Positions 7,110 to 16,102 are shown, counted from the first letter of the stretch. The stretch is 18,416 nucleotides of DNA from Meridianimarinicoccus sp044221805 (GCA_044221805.1 JBGAOK010000071.1:1-18416); one strand, 5' to 3'. The notes: generated by a model from the sequence alone, not told the origin. Numbers and translations are program-made.

Positions 7110-7802
7110 ATGCGCGAGATCGTTCTCGACACCGAAACCACCGGCTTCGAGCCCGCCGAAGGCCACCGGCTGGTCGAGATCGGCTGCGTCGAGCTGGTCA
7201 ACCACGTCCCCACCGGCCGGGTCTGGCACCACTACATCAACCCCCAGCGCGACATGCCGCCCGAGGCGTTCGAGGTCCACGGCCTCAGCGCCCAGTTCCT
7301 TGCCGACAAGCCGCTGTTCCGCGCCGTGGCCACCGACTTCCTCGCCTTCATCGGCGAGGCCGGCCTCGTCATCCACAACGCCGTCTTCGACATGAAATTC
7401 CTCAACGCCGAACTGGGCTGGGCCGGCCTGCCGCAGCTTCCGCCCCAGCGCGCCATCGACACGCTGGCGATCGCCCGCAAGCGCTTCCCCGGCGCGCCGG
7501 CCTCGCTCGACGCGCTCTGCCGGCGCTTCGGCATCGACAATTCCCGGCGCGAGAAGCACGGCGCCCTTCTGGACAGCGAGATCCTCGCCGAGGTCTATCT
7601 GGAGCTGATCGGCGGCCGCCAGCCCGACCTGGTGCTGGGCGGCACCGCCGCCGCCCCCGGCGCCAGCCCCGGCGCAGCCGATGCGGCCTGGCGCGCCCGC
7701 CCCCGCCCGACGCCCCTGCCGCCGCGCCTGACCGAGGCCGAATGCCGCGCCCACGCGGACTTCGTCGCCGCTCTGGGGCCCAACGCGGTCTGGCTGCGCC
7801 AA
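7110..7802 (+). CDS. dnaQ: DNA polymerase III epsilon subunit (3'-5' proofreading exonuclease); true stop not identified
   Basis: Proofreading subunit of the replicative polymerase. It has the DEDDh exonuclease motifs: LDTETTGF (D7, E9), HNAVFDMKFL (N90, D94) and REKHGALLDSEI (H150, D155). An Ala/Pro-rich linker (about 180-205) leads to a short C-terminus LTEAECRAHADFVAALG that fits other alphaproteobacterial DnaQ. Related proteins end soon after this point (about 230 residues). Here the frame instead stays open to 8111, running through the folD N-terminus in another frame. I therefore suspect a lost stop or a frameshift near 7790-7850 and give the end as approximate. A one-frame shift would end at the TGA at about 7846. 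RBS AAGGG precedes the ATG. Confidence 0.85.
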
Positions 7803-8040
7803 GGCGAGGCGCCCGGGCGCGCCGGCGGGAACAGCCACCGGCGGTTGATCTGCACCCCCGGCCCGGACAATCCCCGCCCCCTGCGCCCCACATGGCCGTT
7901 GCGTACTGAACCGGGACCCGTCCTGTCGCCAGCGATAGAGGATGGCAACCCCGTCCGGCCAGGACGACCCGCGAGGATCCCGCCCGTGTTGCGGACACTG
8001 CCCAGCCCCCGCTCTTCCCGATCCCGCCCGCAGGATCGCG

Positions 8041-8947
8041 GTAGCGAGCGGCGCGCGGCTGATCGACGGCAAGGCCTTCGCCGAAGGGCTCAGGGCGCGG
8101 ATCGCGAATAGACCGCGGCCCTGACCCGCGACCATGGCATCATCCCGGGCCTCGCCGTGGTGCTCGTCGGCGAGGATCCGCCAGCCAGGTCTATGTCCGC
8201 AACAAGGCGAAGCAGACCGTCGAGGTCGGCATGGCCAGCTTCGAGCACCGGCTCGGACCGCGACGACGGAAGCCGACTTTCCGCCCTGATCGACCGGCTG
8301 AACGCGGCCGGTGGTCAACGGTATCCTCGATCTCAGCTGCCAGCCTGCATGGCCATGAACGAGGCCGCGGGATCAACGTCGTCGACCTGGCCTGGCGACG
8401 TGTCGACGGGTTCCACATCCTGAACGCCGGCCGCCTGGCCACCGGGCAGAAGGCCATGGTGCCCTGCACGCCGCTGGGCTGCCTGATGCTGCTGCGCGCC
8501 GAACTGGGAAGCCTCGCCGGGCTCGACGCGCTGGTGATCGGCCGCTCGAACATCGTCGGCAAGCCGATGGCCCAGCTGCTGCTGGCCGAAAGCTGCACCG
8601 TCACCGTCGCCCATTCGCGCAGCCGCGACCTGCCCGCGCTGACCCGCCGCGCCGACATCGTGATCGCTGCGGTCGGCCGGCCGCTGATGGTCAAGGGCGA
8701 CTGGATCCGACCCGGCGCGACCGTCATCGACGTGGGCATCAACCGCATCCCCGCCCCCGAGAAGGGCGAGGGCGCCACCCGCCTCGTGGGCGACGTGGAC
8801 TTCGCCGAAGCCGCCGCGGTGGCCGGCGCCATCACCCCGGTCCCGGGCGGCGTCGGGCCGATGACCATCGCCTGCCTGCTGGCCAACACGCTGACCGCCA
8901 CCTGCCGCGCCCATGGCCTGCCCGACCCGGAGGGCCTGACGCCATGA
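8041..8947 (+). pseudogene. folD: Bifunctional methylenetetrahydrofolate dehydrogenase/cyclohydrolase FolD, multiply frameshifted
   Basis: FolD interconverts methylene-, methenyl- and 10-formyl-tetrahydrofolate. The N-terminus is recognisable as ARLIDGKAFAEGLRARIAN, but no start codon is evident. The frame breaks near 8110 (resuming TAALTRDHGIIPGLAVVLVG), near 8182 (resuming ASQVYVRNKAKQTVEVGM, one G short of GATCCGGCC), near 8247 and near 8313. The stretch 8325-8400 is degenerate, and the motif expected as a KDVDG-type sequence reads WRRVDG. From VDGFHILNAGRLATGQKA (about 8400) to the end the protein is intact, including GRSNIVGKPM and PVPGGVGPMT. The stop overlaps the purU ATG. It could be a real pseudogene or a poorly sequenced patch; the intact C-half favours the latter. 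Confidence 0.8.
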
Positions 8948-9888
8948 CGCTCGACCTCAGCCCCGCGCCGCTGGGCGCGTCCCCCAGGAACGGACCTGCC
9001 GCCGTGACCAAGTTCACCCTGACCGTGAAATGCCCCTCGACCCGCGGCATCGTCGCCGCGATCGCCACCTATCTGGCCGAGCGCGGCTGCAACATCATCG
9101 ACGCGGCCCAGTTCGACGACATCCTCACCGGCAACTTCTTCACCCGGATCAGCTTCGAGCCGGAGACCGGCGCGACGCTGCCCGACCTGATCGCGGGCTT
9201 CGGCCGGGTCGCCGAACCCTTCGCCATGGATTTCGCCTTCCATGACGAGGCGCGCCGCAAGAAGGCGGTGATCATGGTCAGCCGCTTCGGCCATTGCCTG
9301 AACGACCTGCTCTATCGCTGGCGCATCGGCGCCCTGCCGATCGACATCGTCGCGGTGATCTCGAACCATCTCGACTACCAGAAGCTGGTGGTGAACCACG
9401 ACATCCCGTTCCACCACGTCAAGGTCTCGCGGGACTCCAAGGCCCGGCGCCGAGGCCCAGCAGATGGAGATCATCGAGGACACCGGCGCCGAACTGGTCA
9501 TCCTCGCCCGCTACATGCAGGTCCTGTCCGACGAGATGTGCCGCCGGATGCCGGGGCGGATCATCAACATCCACCATTCCTTCCTGCCCAGCTTCAAGGG
9601 GCGAACCCCTACAAGCAGGCCTATGAACGCGGCGTGAAGCTGATCGGGGCGACCTCGCATTACGTCACCGCGAACCTCGACGAAGGCCCGATCATCGAAC
9701 AGGACACCATCCGCGTCACCCATGCCCAAAGCGCCGAGGACTACGTCAGCCTCGGCCGCGACGTGGAAAGCGCGGTGCTGGCCCGGGCGATCCATGCCCA
9801 TATCCACAACCGCGTGTTCCTGAACGGCAACAAGACCGTGGTCTTCCCGGCCAGCCCGGGCAGCTACGCCTCCGAGCGGATGGGCTGA
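8944..9888 (+). CDS. purU: Formyltetrahydrofolate deformylase PurU, with two compensating frameshifts
   Basis: Hydrolyses 10-formyl-THF to formate and THF, balancing one-carbon pools. An N-terminal ACT-like domain (FTLTVKCPSTRGIVAAIATYL, then NIIDAAQFDD) precedes a formyltransferase-fold domain (KKAVIMVSRFGHCLNDLLYRW). The C-terminus has GATSHYVTANLDEGPIIEQD. The ATG at 8944 overlaps the folD stop and has GGAGG upstream; a GTG at 9004, preceded by CGGA, would give a more typical N-terminus 20 residues shorter. Between about 9449 and 9600 the conserved frame is the next one over (EAQQMEIIEDTGAELVILAR, then INIHHSFLPSFKG), so a +1 and a -1 event cancel out. The second is at a run of four G where five are expected. 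Single-frame translation gives an arginine-rich nonsense segment there. Confidence 0.9.
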   Translation: MTLDLSPAPLGASPRNGPAAVTKFTLTVKCPSTRGIVAAIATYLAERGCNIIDAAQFDDILTGNFFTRISFEPETGATLPDLIAGFGRVAEPFAMDFAFHDEARRKKAVIMVSRFGHCLNDLLYRWRIGALPIDIVAVISNHLDYQKLVVNHDIPFHHVKVSRDSKARRRGPADGDHRGHRRRTGHPRPLHAGPVRRDVPPDAGADHQHPPFLPAQLQGANPYKQAYERGVKLIGATSHYVTANLDEGPIIEQDTIRVTHAQSAEDYVSLGRDVESAVLARAIHAHIHNRVFLNGNKTVVFPASPGSYASERMG

Positions 9889-9889
9889 C

Positions 9890-10603
9890 TCACTCGGTCC
9901 GGCGGTCGCGCACCGCCTTCTTCCAGCAGGTCGATCTGGATCTGCTGCAGCTCGGCCAGCTTCTCCCATTGCCGGGCCAGCTGGTGGTCGATCTTCTCGT
10001 GCAGCTGGCGGATCTCCAGCTCGGCCTTCAGGTTCACGCGATAGTCGTTCTCGGCCCGCAGCCGGTCCTTCTGCTCCAGCCGTCTCTGGCTCATCATGAT
10101 GATCGGCGCCTGCAGCGCGGCGATGGTCGACAGCACCAGGTTCAGCAGGATGAACGGATAGGGGTCGAAGGGCCGCGCGAGCAGGCCCGAGACGTTCACC
10201 GCGATCCAGCCCAGCAGCACCACGGCGAAACCGGTGATGAAGCCCCAGCTGCCGCCGAAGGCCGCGACCTTGTCGGACAGGCGCTGGCCGAAGGTCAGCG
10301 ATCCTCGGCATCCTCGGCAATGTTGCGCGACACCGTCTGCGCATTGGCCAGGGCCGAGATCACCTGCCGCTCCAGCGCGCCCAGTTCGCCCCGCTCGCGT
10401 TCCAGCAGGTCCTCCACATAGGCGCGGCGATAGCGGCCCAGATCGGCCTCGCAGATCAGGTCCTCGCCGGCGCAGCCGGGATGGTCCGCCTCGACCAGCC
10501 GGCGCAGCCCGGGGCGGAGGGAATCGATCCGCACGTTCGGCTGCCCGTCCATCGGCGCCGCGCAGAGACGGCACCGAGGGGTTTCACTGTTCGCGTCGTC
10601 CAT
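9890..10603 (-). CDS. DUF1003 membrane protein, frameshifted
   Basis: Function unknown; the family is a small inner-membrane protein. The start MDDANSETPRCRLCAAPMDG follows a strong AGGAGGG Shine-Dalgarno. The N-terminal part carries CRLC and two more cysteines (a possible metal site), then a helical stretch (RRAYVEDLLERERGELGALE). The DUF1003 core follows: LSDKVAAFGGSWGFITGFAV, a second membrane span, PFILLNLVLSTIAALQAPII, and a charged coiled-coil tail (RLEQKDRLRAENDYRVNLKA). The frame breaks near 10300, between the two halves. A second break near 9925 is inferred: in the shifted frame the tail reads KKAVRDRRTE and stops at 9890, just after the convergent purU stop, while unshifted it would run into purU (stop at 9864). 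About 238 residues if repaired. Confidence 0.75.
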
Positions 10604-10720
10604 TGCGCGACCCTCCTGCCGGGACTGATCCGCTGCCGGGCCTCGCGGGTCAACCGCCAATCCGCCGCGATCCGCGCCCACGCCGGCCAGGACGCGAGCG
10701 CTCCTTCTCGAAGACGGTCT

Positions 10721-10736
10721 CCGGCGTTTCCGCCGG
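10721..10736 (-). terminator. Hairpin with GAAA tetraloop downstream of tRNA-Thr
   Basis: On the minus strand CCGGCG-GAAA-CGCCGG, a perfect 6-bp stem with a GNRA loop, about 34 nt after the tRNA 3' end. There is no clear U-run, so it may be a weak terminator or a 3'-trailer structure. Confidence 0.35.
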
Positions 10737-10751
10737 GGCTTCGGTCTGAGC

Positions 10752-10765
10752 CCTGCCGGGGCAGG
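10752..10765. repeat. Short GC-rich inverted repeat in the tRNA 3' trailer
   Basis: CCTGCC-GG-GGCAGG is an uninterrupted palindrome-like stem just 3' of the tRNA CCA (minus strand). It may fold with the neighbouring hairpin; its function is unknown. Confidence 0.3.
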
Positions 10766-10769
10766 AAGC

Positions 10770-10845
10770 TGGTGCCGCTGAAGGGACTCGAACCCCCGAC
10801 CCCATCATTACGAATGACGTGCTCTACCAGCTGAGCTACAGCGGC
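10770..10845 (-). tRNA. trnT: tRNA-Thr(CGU)
   Basis: A 76-nt cloverleaf including an encoded CCA. The acceptor arms GCCGCTG and CAGCGGC pair fully, the D-arm has AGCTCAGCTGGTAGAGC, and the T-arm contains GGTTCGAGTCC. The seven-base anticodon loop TTCGTAA has anticodon CGT, reading ACG threonine codons. It is downstream of hemY on the same strand and could be cotranscribed with it. It reads ACG, a codon favoured in GC-rich genomes. Confidence 0.96.
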
Positions 10846-10857
10846 GGTGGCGTGCTG

Positions 10858-12385
10858 TTAGCAGGAGTTTTCCCTGCCGTGTAGCCCCATTTTGCCGCGG
10901 ATCGTCACGTCCCTGGTGGCGCGGCCCGCCGGCTGGGCGTCGGCATCCCGCAGCGGATGGTCCACCACCACCGGCGCTTTCGACGCCGGCATCGTGCCAC
11001 CGGCGCGTCGTCCATGGTCCCGACGATCAGCGGCAGCATGGCCGCGGCCGAGCCGGTCATCGCGGCGCTGGTCGGCGCCTGCTTCCAGCTCAGGGTGTCG
11101 AAGGCCTGGCAGTTCTCGCAGAGCGCCAGCCAGTCGCCATGGACATGGCCGCAGTTGTCGCAGATCCATTGCGGCCCGCGCGGCGCGGTCAGGCCCGGGC
11201 CAGCCAGGCCTTGACGGTGGAATCGCCAGACCCCTCGCCGCGCTCGATCGCCGCCATCAGGGTCATCACCCGGGCGGTCGGCTGGGTGTCGATCAGGGTG
11301 CCAAGCGCCCGGCGCGCGCCGGGGAAGTTCTCGGCGGCGATCTCCAGCTCGGCCAGCAGCATCTTCGTCTCGGGATGGTCCGCGCCGTCCGGGTCAGCTC
11401 GCCGAAGCGCTTGACCCGCTGCACCGGGGTTTCGTCCGGCACGATCTCGGCGAAGGCCGCGGCCAGATCCGGGTGCGGTTCCTGGCCCAGGCGGACTTGA
11501 TGATCTTGGCGGCGTTCTTCGGCTTGCCAAGCGCCACATAGGCCCGCGCCGCCATCACCGCCGCCGGCACCAGATCCGGCGAGAGGCGGGCCGCTCGATC
11601 GCCTCGTCATAGGCGTCCTCGGCGCGGCCTTCCGCGATCTGCGCCTGGGCATCGGCCAGCGCCAGCACCGCGTCGCGGCGGCGGTGCAGGTCGCGCGGCA
11701 GGGTGCCGTATTTCAGCTTGGCGCCCAGCGTCTTGCGCGCGCCGGCCCAGTTCGCCTTCCGCGCCTGCAGCTGCAGCAGCTTCTCCGAGGTCTCGGCATT
11801 GCGCGGCTTCAGCATGAAGGCCTTCTCGGCCAGCTTCAGCGCGGTGTCGGTGTCGCCCTCGGCCAGCTTCTGGTTCAGCAGCCCGCGCACGCCGACGAAA
11901 CGGGTGCGCTCGTCGTCCAGCAGCTGCTTGTAGGCCGCATCGGCCAGGCTGCGGTCGCCCGACATCTCGGCCGCCTGCGCCCGCACCAGACCGGTCAGAT
12001 CCGGCCGGCGCAGCAGCCTCTCGGCCTTGGTCGCCTGCGCCACCGCGGCGCTGCCCTCGCCCTCGGCCAGCAGGGTCAGCGCATCCGACAGCGCCTTGAA
12101 GCCGCGCTGCTCGCGGTTGCGGTTGAAGTACCGGGTCAGTGCGGTCTCGTCGCCCCACAGGAACTTCAGCGTCGCCAGCGCCAGCCCCAGGAGCTTCAGC
12201 AGCCCCCAGACCGCCACCAGCAGCAGCACGAAGGCGATCACCGCCTGCACCGGGCCCAGGGTGAATTCCACGTTGGCCACGGCGATCCTGAGGCTGCCGC
12301 CATGGCTCAGCAGGTATTCGACGCCATAGATCAGCCCGGCGACGACCAGGACGAATGTCAGGGCCTTGAGGAGAGTCGTCAGCAT
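10858..12385 (-). CDS. hemY: HemY-type membrane protein with TPR-like repeats and C-terminal zinc ribbon, about five frameshifts
   Basis: Proteobacterial HemY_N-family protein linked by context to tetrapyrrole synthesis; exact role unclear (it is not the Bacillus oxidase of the same name). It begins MLTTLLKALTFVLVVAGLIY, with two N-terminal membrane spans (the second near AVIAFVLLLVAVWGLLKLLG), then TPR-like helices (DAAYKQLLDDERTRFVGVRG, AEKAFMLKPRNAETSEKLLQ). After DAYDEAIE the frame breaks near 11589, 11486, 11386, 11193 and roughly 11000. Several of these are one-base losses in C or G runs. Stitched together the tail continues VPAAVMAARAYVALGKPKNA, then HPDLAAAFAEIVPDETPVQR, then MLLAELEIAAENFPGARRAL. 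It then has a zinc-ribbon pattern, WICDNCGHVHGDWLALCENC. The end is uncertain: 10858 in one frame, 10905 in another. GAGGA overlapping the mic60 stop is its Shine-Dalgarno. Confidence 0.85.
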
Positions 12386-12395
12386 CGGTCTGTCC

Positions 12396-14065
12396 TCATT
12401 GCGCCAGAAGGGTTTCGCTCAGGCTCGTCGCGGCCTGAGTGACATCGAGACGGGTCTTCGCCGCCGCGACCCAGGCGGCCATCGCCGCCTGCCCGTCGCT
12501 GGGCAGCTTGGCCAGTTCCGCCATCGCCGCCGTCAGGTCGCCCGCCTCGACGGCCGCCTCGGCCCGGGACAGGATCGCATCCGGATCGTCGCCCTGCTTC
12601 GGCTCCAGCGACCGCATCCCCGACTGGGTCTTCAGGAAGGCACCGATCCGCGACACCGGGTCGTCCGACACGGTCTGCTTGATCGAGGCGTCCAGCGCCG
12701 CCCGCGCCGCCGCGGGGTAATCCTCCTGCAGCTTGTCCAGCGAGGCGACACCGGTCGCCGCACTGGCGCTCAGCGCCTCGGGCAGGGTGGTGTCCGCCGG
12801 CAGCTTGTCCAGGATCGCCTGATAGCCGACGCCGCGCGCGATCGCGGCATCCAGGCTCGCCAGCGCCTCGCGCTCGGCAGCCTGCCGGGTCTCGGCCTCG
12901 GCCTGCGCCTTCATCGCCTGCGCCTCGTCCGCGGCGGCCTGCACCTCGGCCTTGGCGGCCTCGGCGCTGGCGGCGACCTGCGCGGTCATGTCCGCATTGG
13001 TCTTCTGCTGGCCCTCGAGGCTCGCTTTCAGCTGCTCCAGCTCCCGCTCATAGGCCGCGAAGGCGGCCTTCGCGGTTTCCGAGCTTTCCGCCAGCGGGCG
13101 CTTCTCGACCGAGGTCAGCCGTTCCTCGACCGCGGCGATCTTGGCATCCAGATCGCCCAGCTTGGCCTGCAGCTCGCCGGTCGACTTGGACACAGCGCCC
13201 GACAGGGTGCCGACATCGGCCGACATCTTCTCGCCGATCGCCGAGATCTGGCTTTCGATCACGCCCAGGTCGGGCGCCTTCACCGCCTCGGCGATCTCGC
13301 CGATCCGGGATTCCAGTCCGGCCAGCTTGTCGCCCTGGGCGCTCAGCGCCGCCTCGACCGGATCGGCGCCGCCGCCGAACATCTTCTGCAGGCTGCCATT
13401 GGCATATTCCGCAACTCCGAAGCCGATGCCGGCGGCGATCAGGCCGCCCAGCACCGGGGCGAGGAAGCCGCCGCCGCTCCGCCGCGGCGCGGCCGCAGGG
13501 GGGGGTGAGGGTGGGGATGAAGGCGGGGGCGTGTAGGCGGCTGCGACGGGCCGGCATCGGGCCTGCCGCCCGATCCGCCGCCCGATCCGGTGTCAGCCAT
13601 GGCCGCGGCCGCCATCCCGGCCCCCGCTGCCGCGACCGTCGCGGCGCCGGGCCAGGACGCCGCGGGCTGTTCCGGGATATCCTCGTCAGCGGTGACGCCG
13701 GGGGTCAGGTACTCGTCCTCGACCTCGCTCGCCTCTGCCGCCTCGGCATGGGTTTCCTCAGCGATGCCGGGCGCGACGATCTCCTCCAGGTCGGATTCGT
13801 CCTCCCAGACGATCTCGGCGGCGTCCAGATCGGCGTCGTCCTCGGCCGGGTCCGCGCCATAGGGATCGACGCCGGGTTCTTCCCAGTCGGCTTCCGCCCT
13901 CGGGCCCAGTTCCGCGACGATCTCCGCGTCCTCTATGGCGTCATCGGGACCCTTCGGGGTCCCCGGTTCCGTTCCTGTCTCCGCCACCCCGGGGGCCGCG
14001 GCGCCGGTCGCATCCTCGGCCTTCGGCTTGTCGCCGAGGCCATTGTCCTTCTTGTCGGAACTCAA
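12396..14065 (-). CDS. Alphaproteobacterial Mic60/mitofilin-domain protein (COG4223), one frameshift
   Basis: Homologue of mitochondrial Mic60, an inner-membrane protein that helps shape membrane invaginations and contacts the outer membrane. Order of parts: an acidic, Ala/Pro-rich N-terminal region (DDADLDAAEIVWEDESDLEE), a Pro-rich stretch, one membrane span (FLAPVLGGLIAAGIGFGVAE), a long coiled coil (about 13030-13330), and a C-terminal mitofilin-like helical domain ending TRLDVTQAATSLSETLLAQ. The best start is TTG (14063-14065), since GGGAGA lies 6 nt upstream and SSDKKDNG follows; no ATG fits. The frame breaks near 13540, between the disordered region and the Pro-rich stretch before the membrane span. 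The position between hemD and hemY matches the arrangement reported for alphaproteobacterial mic60. The stop is 10 nt before the hemY ATG. Confidence 0.85.
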
Positions 14066-14093
14066 GACGTATCTCCCTGTCTTCCGGGGAAGC

Positions 14094-14822
14094 TTAGCCC
14101 GGGCGATGTCGTCCCTCAAGAAATCTCGGGCTTCCGGCCAGATCTGCCAGCACGTCCAGAACCGCCGCGGCATCCGCGCGGGCCGCCACCGCGACCTTGC
14201 CGGCACTCTGCACCGGAAGCTCCCGTGCAACAGCGGGGCTGATTGCCGCAAGGCCGAGCGGCGCCCGCGCCGCGGCCAGATCCCCGGCCAGAAGCCGCGC
14301 GGTCCGGGCCGAGAACACCGGCACCAGCACCGGCCCGGCGCCCTCCAGCACCGCCCGCGCCTCGGCGCTCAGGGGCGCGGCCACCTGGTCATAGATCGCG
14401 GCCTCGCAGGCGCGAATCCCCTGCGCCTGCAGCAATCCCGCCAGGTCTCCGGCCACATGGGTGCCGTGCAGGTGCCAGACCGCGCCGCGTCCCGCCGCGC
14501 TATCCATGGATGCGATCAGCCCGGCCAGCCCGGCGCTGTCGCCCGGCCCCTCGATCACCGGCGCGAAGCCCAGCCGACGCGCCACCGCGGCGGTCTGCCC
14601 GCCGACCGCGAAGGCCAGACCGGCGCAGCGCCCGCCAAGCGCCGCATAGGCCTCGACCCCGCTTTCCGAGGTGAAGACCGGCACCTCCCCCGGCGCCAGC
14701 GCGGGCAGCGGGCCGCGGGGCTCGATCCGCATCAGCGGCGCGATCACCACCCGCACCGCCGGCCCCAGCCGGCCGCGGACCAGATCGGCAAAGCGGCGCG
14801 ATTGCGGCCGGGTCAGCAACAC
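14094..14822 (-). CDS. hemD: Uroporphyrinogen-III synthase
   Basis: Cyclises hydroxymethylbilane with D-ring inversion to uroporphyrinogen III, the branch point to heme, siroheme and corrins. The protein starts VLLTRPQSRRFADLVRGR, typical for this weakly conserved family. It has two similar lobes; recognisable parts are VFTSESGVEAYAALGG, FAVGGQTAAVARRLGF, the HLHG segment, and VFSARTARLL followed by ISPAVARELP. I use the GTG at 14822 (AGGGGA 10 nt upstream) because the reading frame upstream lacks similarity and would overlap tsaD; a nearby TTG or CTG start is possible. About 242 residues. It is first in the leftward hemD-mic60-hemY cluster, 28 nt before mic60, and diverges from tsaD. No hemC is seen. 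Confidence 0.88.
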   Translation of the reverse strand: MLLTRPQSRRFADLVRGRLGPAVRVVIAPLMRIEPRGPLPALAPGEVPVFTSESGVEAYAALGGRCAGLAFAVGGQTAAVARRLGFAPVIEGPGDSAGLAGLIASMDSAAGRGAVWHLHGTHVAGDLAGLLQAQGIRACEAAIYDQVAAPLSAEARAVLEGAGPVLVPVFSARTARLLAGDLAAARAPLGLAAISPAVARELPVQSAGKVAVAARADAAAVLDVLADLAGSPRFLEGRHRPG

Positions 14823-14928
14823 CGTCAGACCGTCCCCTGCCCTGGCTGGCACCGCCGGCCTCCCTGTTGCCCCCCCGCCCGGCGAGTGGTAGCGGCAGCA
14901 GGTCCGACGCACAACGCCAGTTCCCGCC
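14823..14928. promoter_or_regulatory. Divergent hemD/tsaD intergenic region
   Basis: This 106-bp gap must hold start signals for both directions. For tsaD, TTGCCC (14867-14872), 17 bases, then TAGCGG (14890-14895) is a weak promoter candidate. For hemD, TTGTGC, 17 bases, TACCAC on the minus strand is equally weak. No terminator or operator stands out. Confidence 0.25.
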
Positions 14929-16023
14929 ATGCCCGCGCCCCTCACCGTCCTCGGCCTTGAAAGCAGCTGCGACGACACCGCCGCCGCGGTGGTCCGCGCC
15001 GGTGACGGCGCCCTGCCCGCGATCCTGTCGAACGTGGTGATCGGGCAGGATGCGCTCCACGCGGCCTTCGGCGGCGTGGTGCCCGAGATCGCCGCCCGCG
15101 CCCATGCCGAGAAGATCGACCTTGCCGTCGACCGGGCCCTGGCCGAGGCCGGGCTGACGCTTTCCGGCATCGACGCGATCGCCGTCACCGCCGGGCCCGG
15201 CCTGATCGGCGGCGTGCTGGCCGGCGTGATGTGCGCCAAGGGTATCGCCGCCGGATCCGGCCTGCCGCTGGTCGGGGTGAACCATCTGGCGGGCCATGCC
15301 CTGACCCCGCGGCTGACCGACGGGCTGGCCTTTCCCTATCTCATGCTGCTGGTCTCGGGCGGCCATTGCCAGTTCCTGATCGTCCATGACGTCGACCGCT
15401 TCACCCGGCTGGGCGGCACCATCGACGACGCCCCGGGCGAGGCCTTCGACAAGGTCGCCCGGCTTCTGGGTCTGGAACGCTCGGCGGGCCGGCGGTGGAG
15501 CAGGCCGCCCGGACCGGGGATCCCGGCCGCTTCGCCCTGCCCCGGCCGCTGCTCGACCGGCCCGGCTGCGACCTGTCCTTCTCGGGGCTGAAAACCGCGG
15601 TGCTGCGCGCCCGCGACGGCCTCGTCGCCGCACAGGGCGGGCTCAGCGATGCCGATGTGGCCGATCTCTGCGCCGGCTTCCAGGCCGCCGTGGCCGAGGT
15701 GCTGGCCGAGAAGACCGCCCGCGCATTGGCGCTCTATCTGGCGCAGGACCCCGCCGAACCGGCCCTCGCCGTCGCCGGCGGCGTTGCCGCCAATACTGCG
15801 CTGCGCCGGGCGCTGGCCGATCTGGCCGCGGCGCGAGGGGTGCGCTTCGTCGCCCCGCCGCTGCGGCTCTGCACCGACAATGCCGCGATGATCGCCTGGG
15901 CCGGGATCGAGCGCTTCCGCGCCGGCCACCGCGACGGGTTCGACCTGTCCGCCCGGCCGCGCTGGCCGCTGGACGAGACCTGCGCGCGCGCTCGGCGCCG
16001 GCAAGCGCGGCCCGAAGGCCTGA
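14929..16023 (+). CDS. tsaD: tRNA N6-threonylcarbamoyladenosine synthase subunit TsaD, two frameshifts
   Basis: Transfers the threonylcarbamoyl group to A37 of ANN-reading tRNAs, with TsaB and TsaE. The N-terminus VLGLESSCDDTAAAVV is diagnostic; GVNHLAGHAL supplies the metal-binding histidines; LMLLVSGGHCQFL and GEAFDKVARLLGL follow. The frame breaks near 15485 (one G missing: SAGRR should read as SGGPAVEQAA). Past it come DLSFSGLKTAVLR, VAGGVAANTALRRALA and CTDNAAMIAWAG with the catalytic-site Asp. A second break near 15988 is needed to reach the normal end ALGAGKRGPKA and its TGA at 16021-16023; unshifted it would end at 16064 with unrelated sequence. About 365 residues when repaired, the normal length. 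Essential in many bacteria, so sequence errors are the likelier cause. Confidence 0.92.
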
Positions 16024-16069
16024 GCGCGCCGCCGCCCGGGCCTTCCTTCGCGCCGCCGGGTTGACTACG

Positions 16070-16102
16070 GGACTCCTACAGGATTCCTACAGGAAACCGA
16101 CA
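16070..16102. repeat. Three 11-bp direct repeats upstream of the YciI gene
   Basis: GGACTCCTACA, GGATTCCTACA and GGAAACCGACA lie head-to-tail. The first two share TCCTACAGGA, whose outer TCCT/AGGA arms are themselves inverted. The 11-bp period puts each copy on the same DNA face, as for a cooperative operator. Two GANTC sites (GACTC, GATTC) fall inside. The ligand is unknown. Confidence 0.5.

Noticed and set aside
6420..8318. 632-residue minus-strand open frame over coaE, dnaQ and folD
   Set aside because: It crosses three recognised genes on the other strand and resembles no family.
11180..11600. Programmed frameshifting in hemY
   Set aside because: There are several unrelated shift sites in one gene with no slippery heptamer or common structure; sequence error or decay is simpler.
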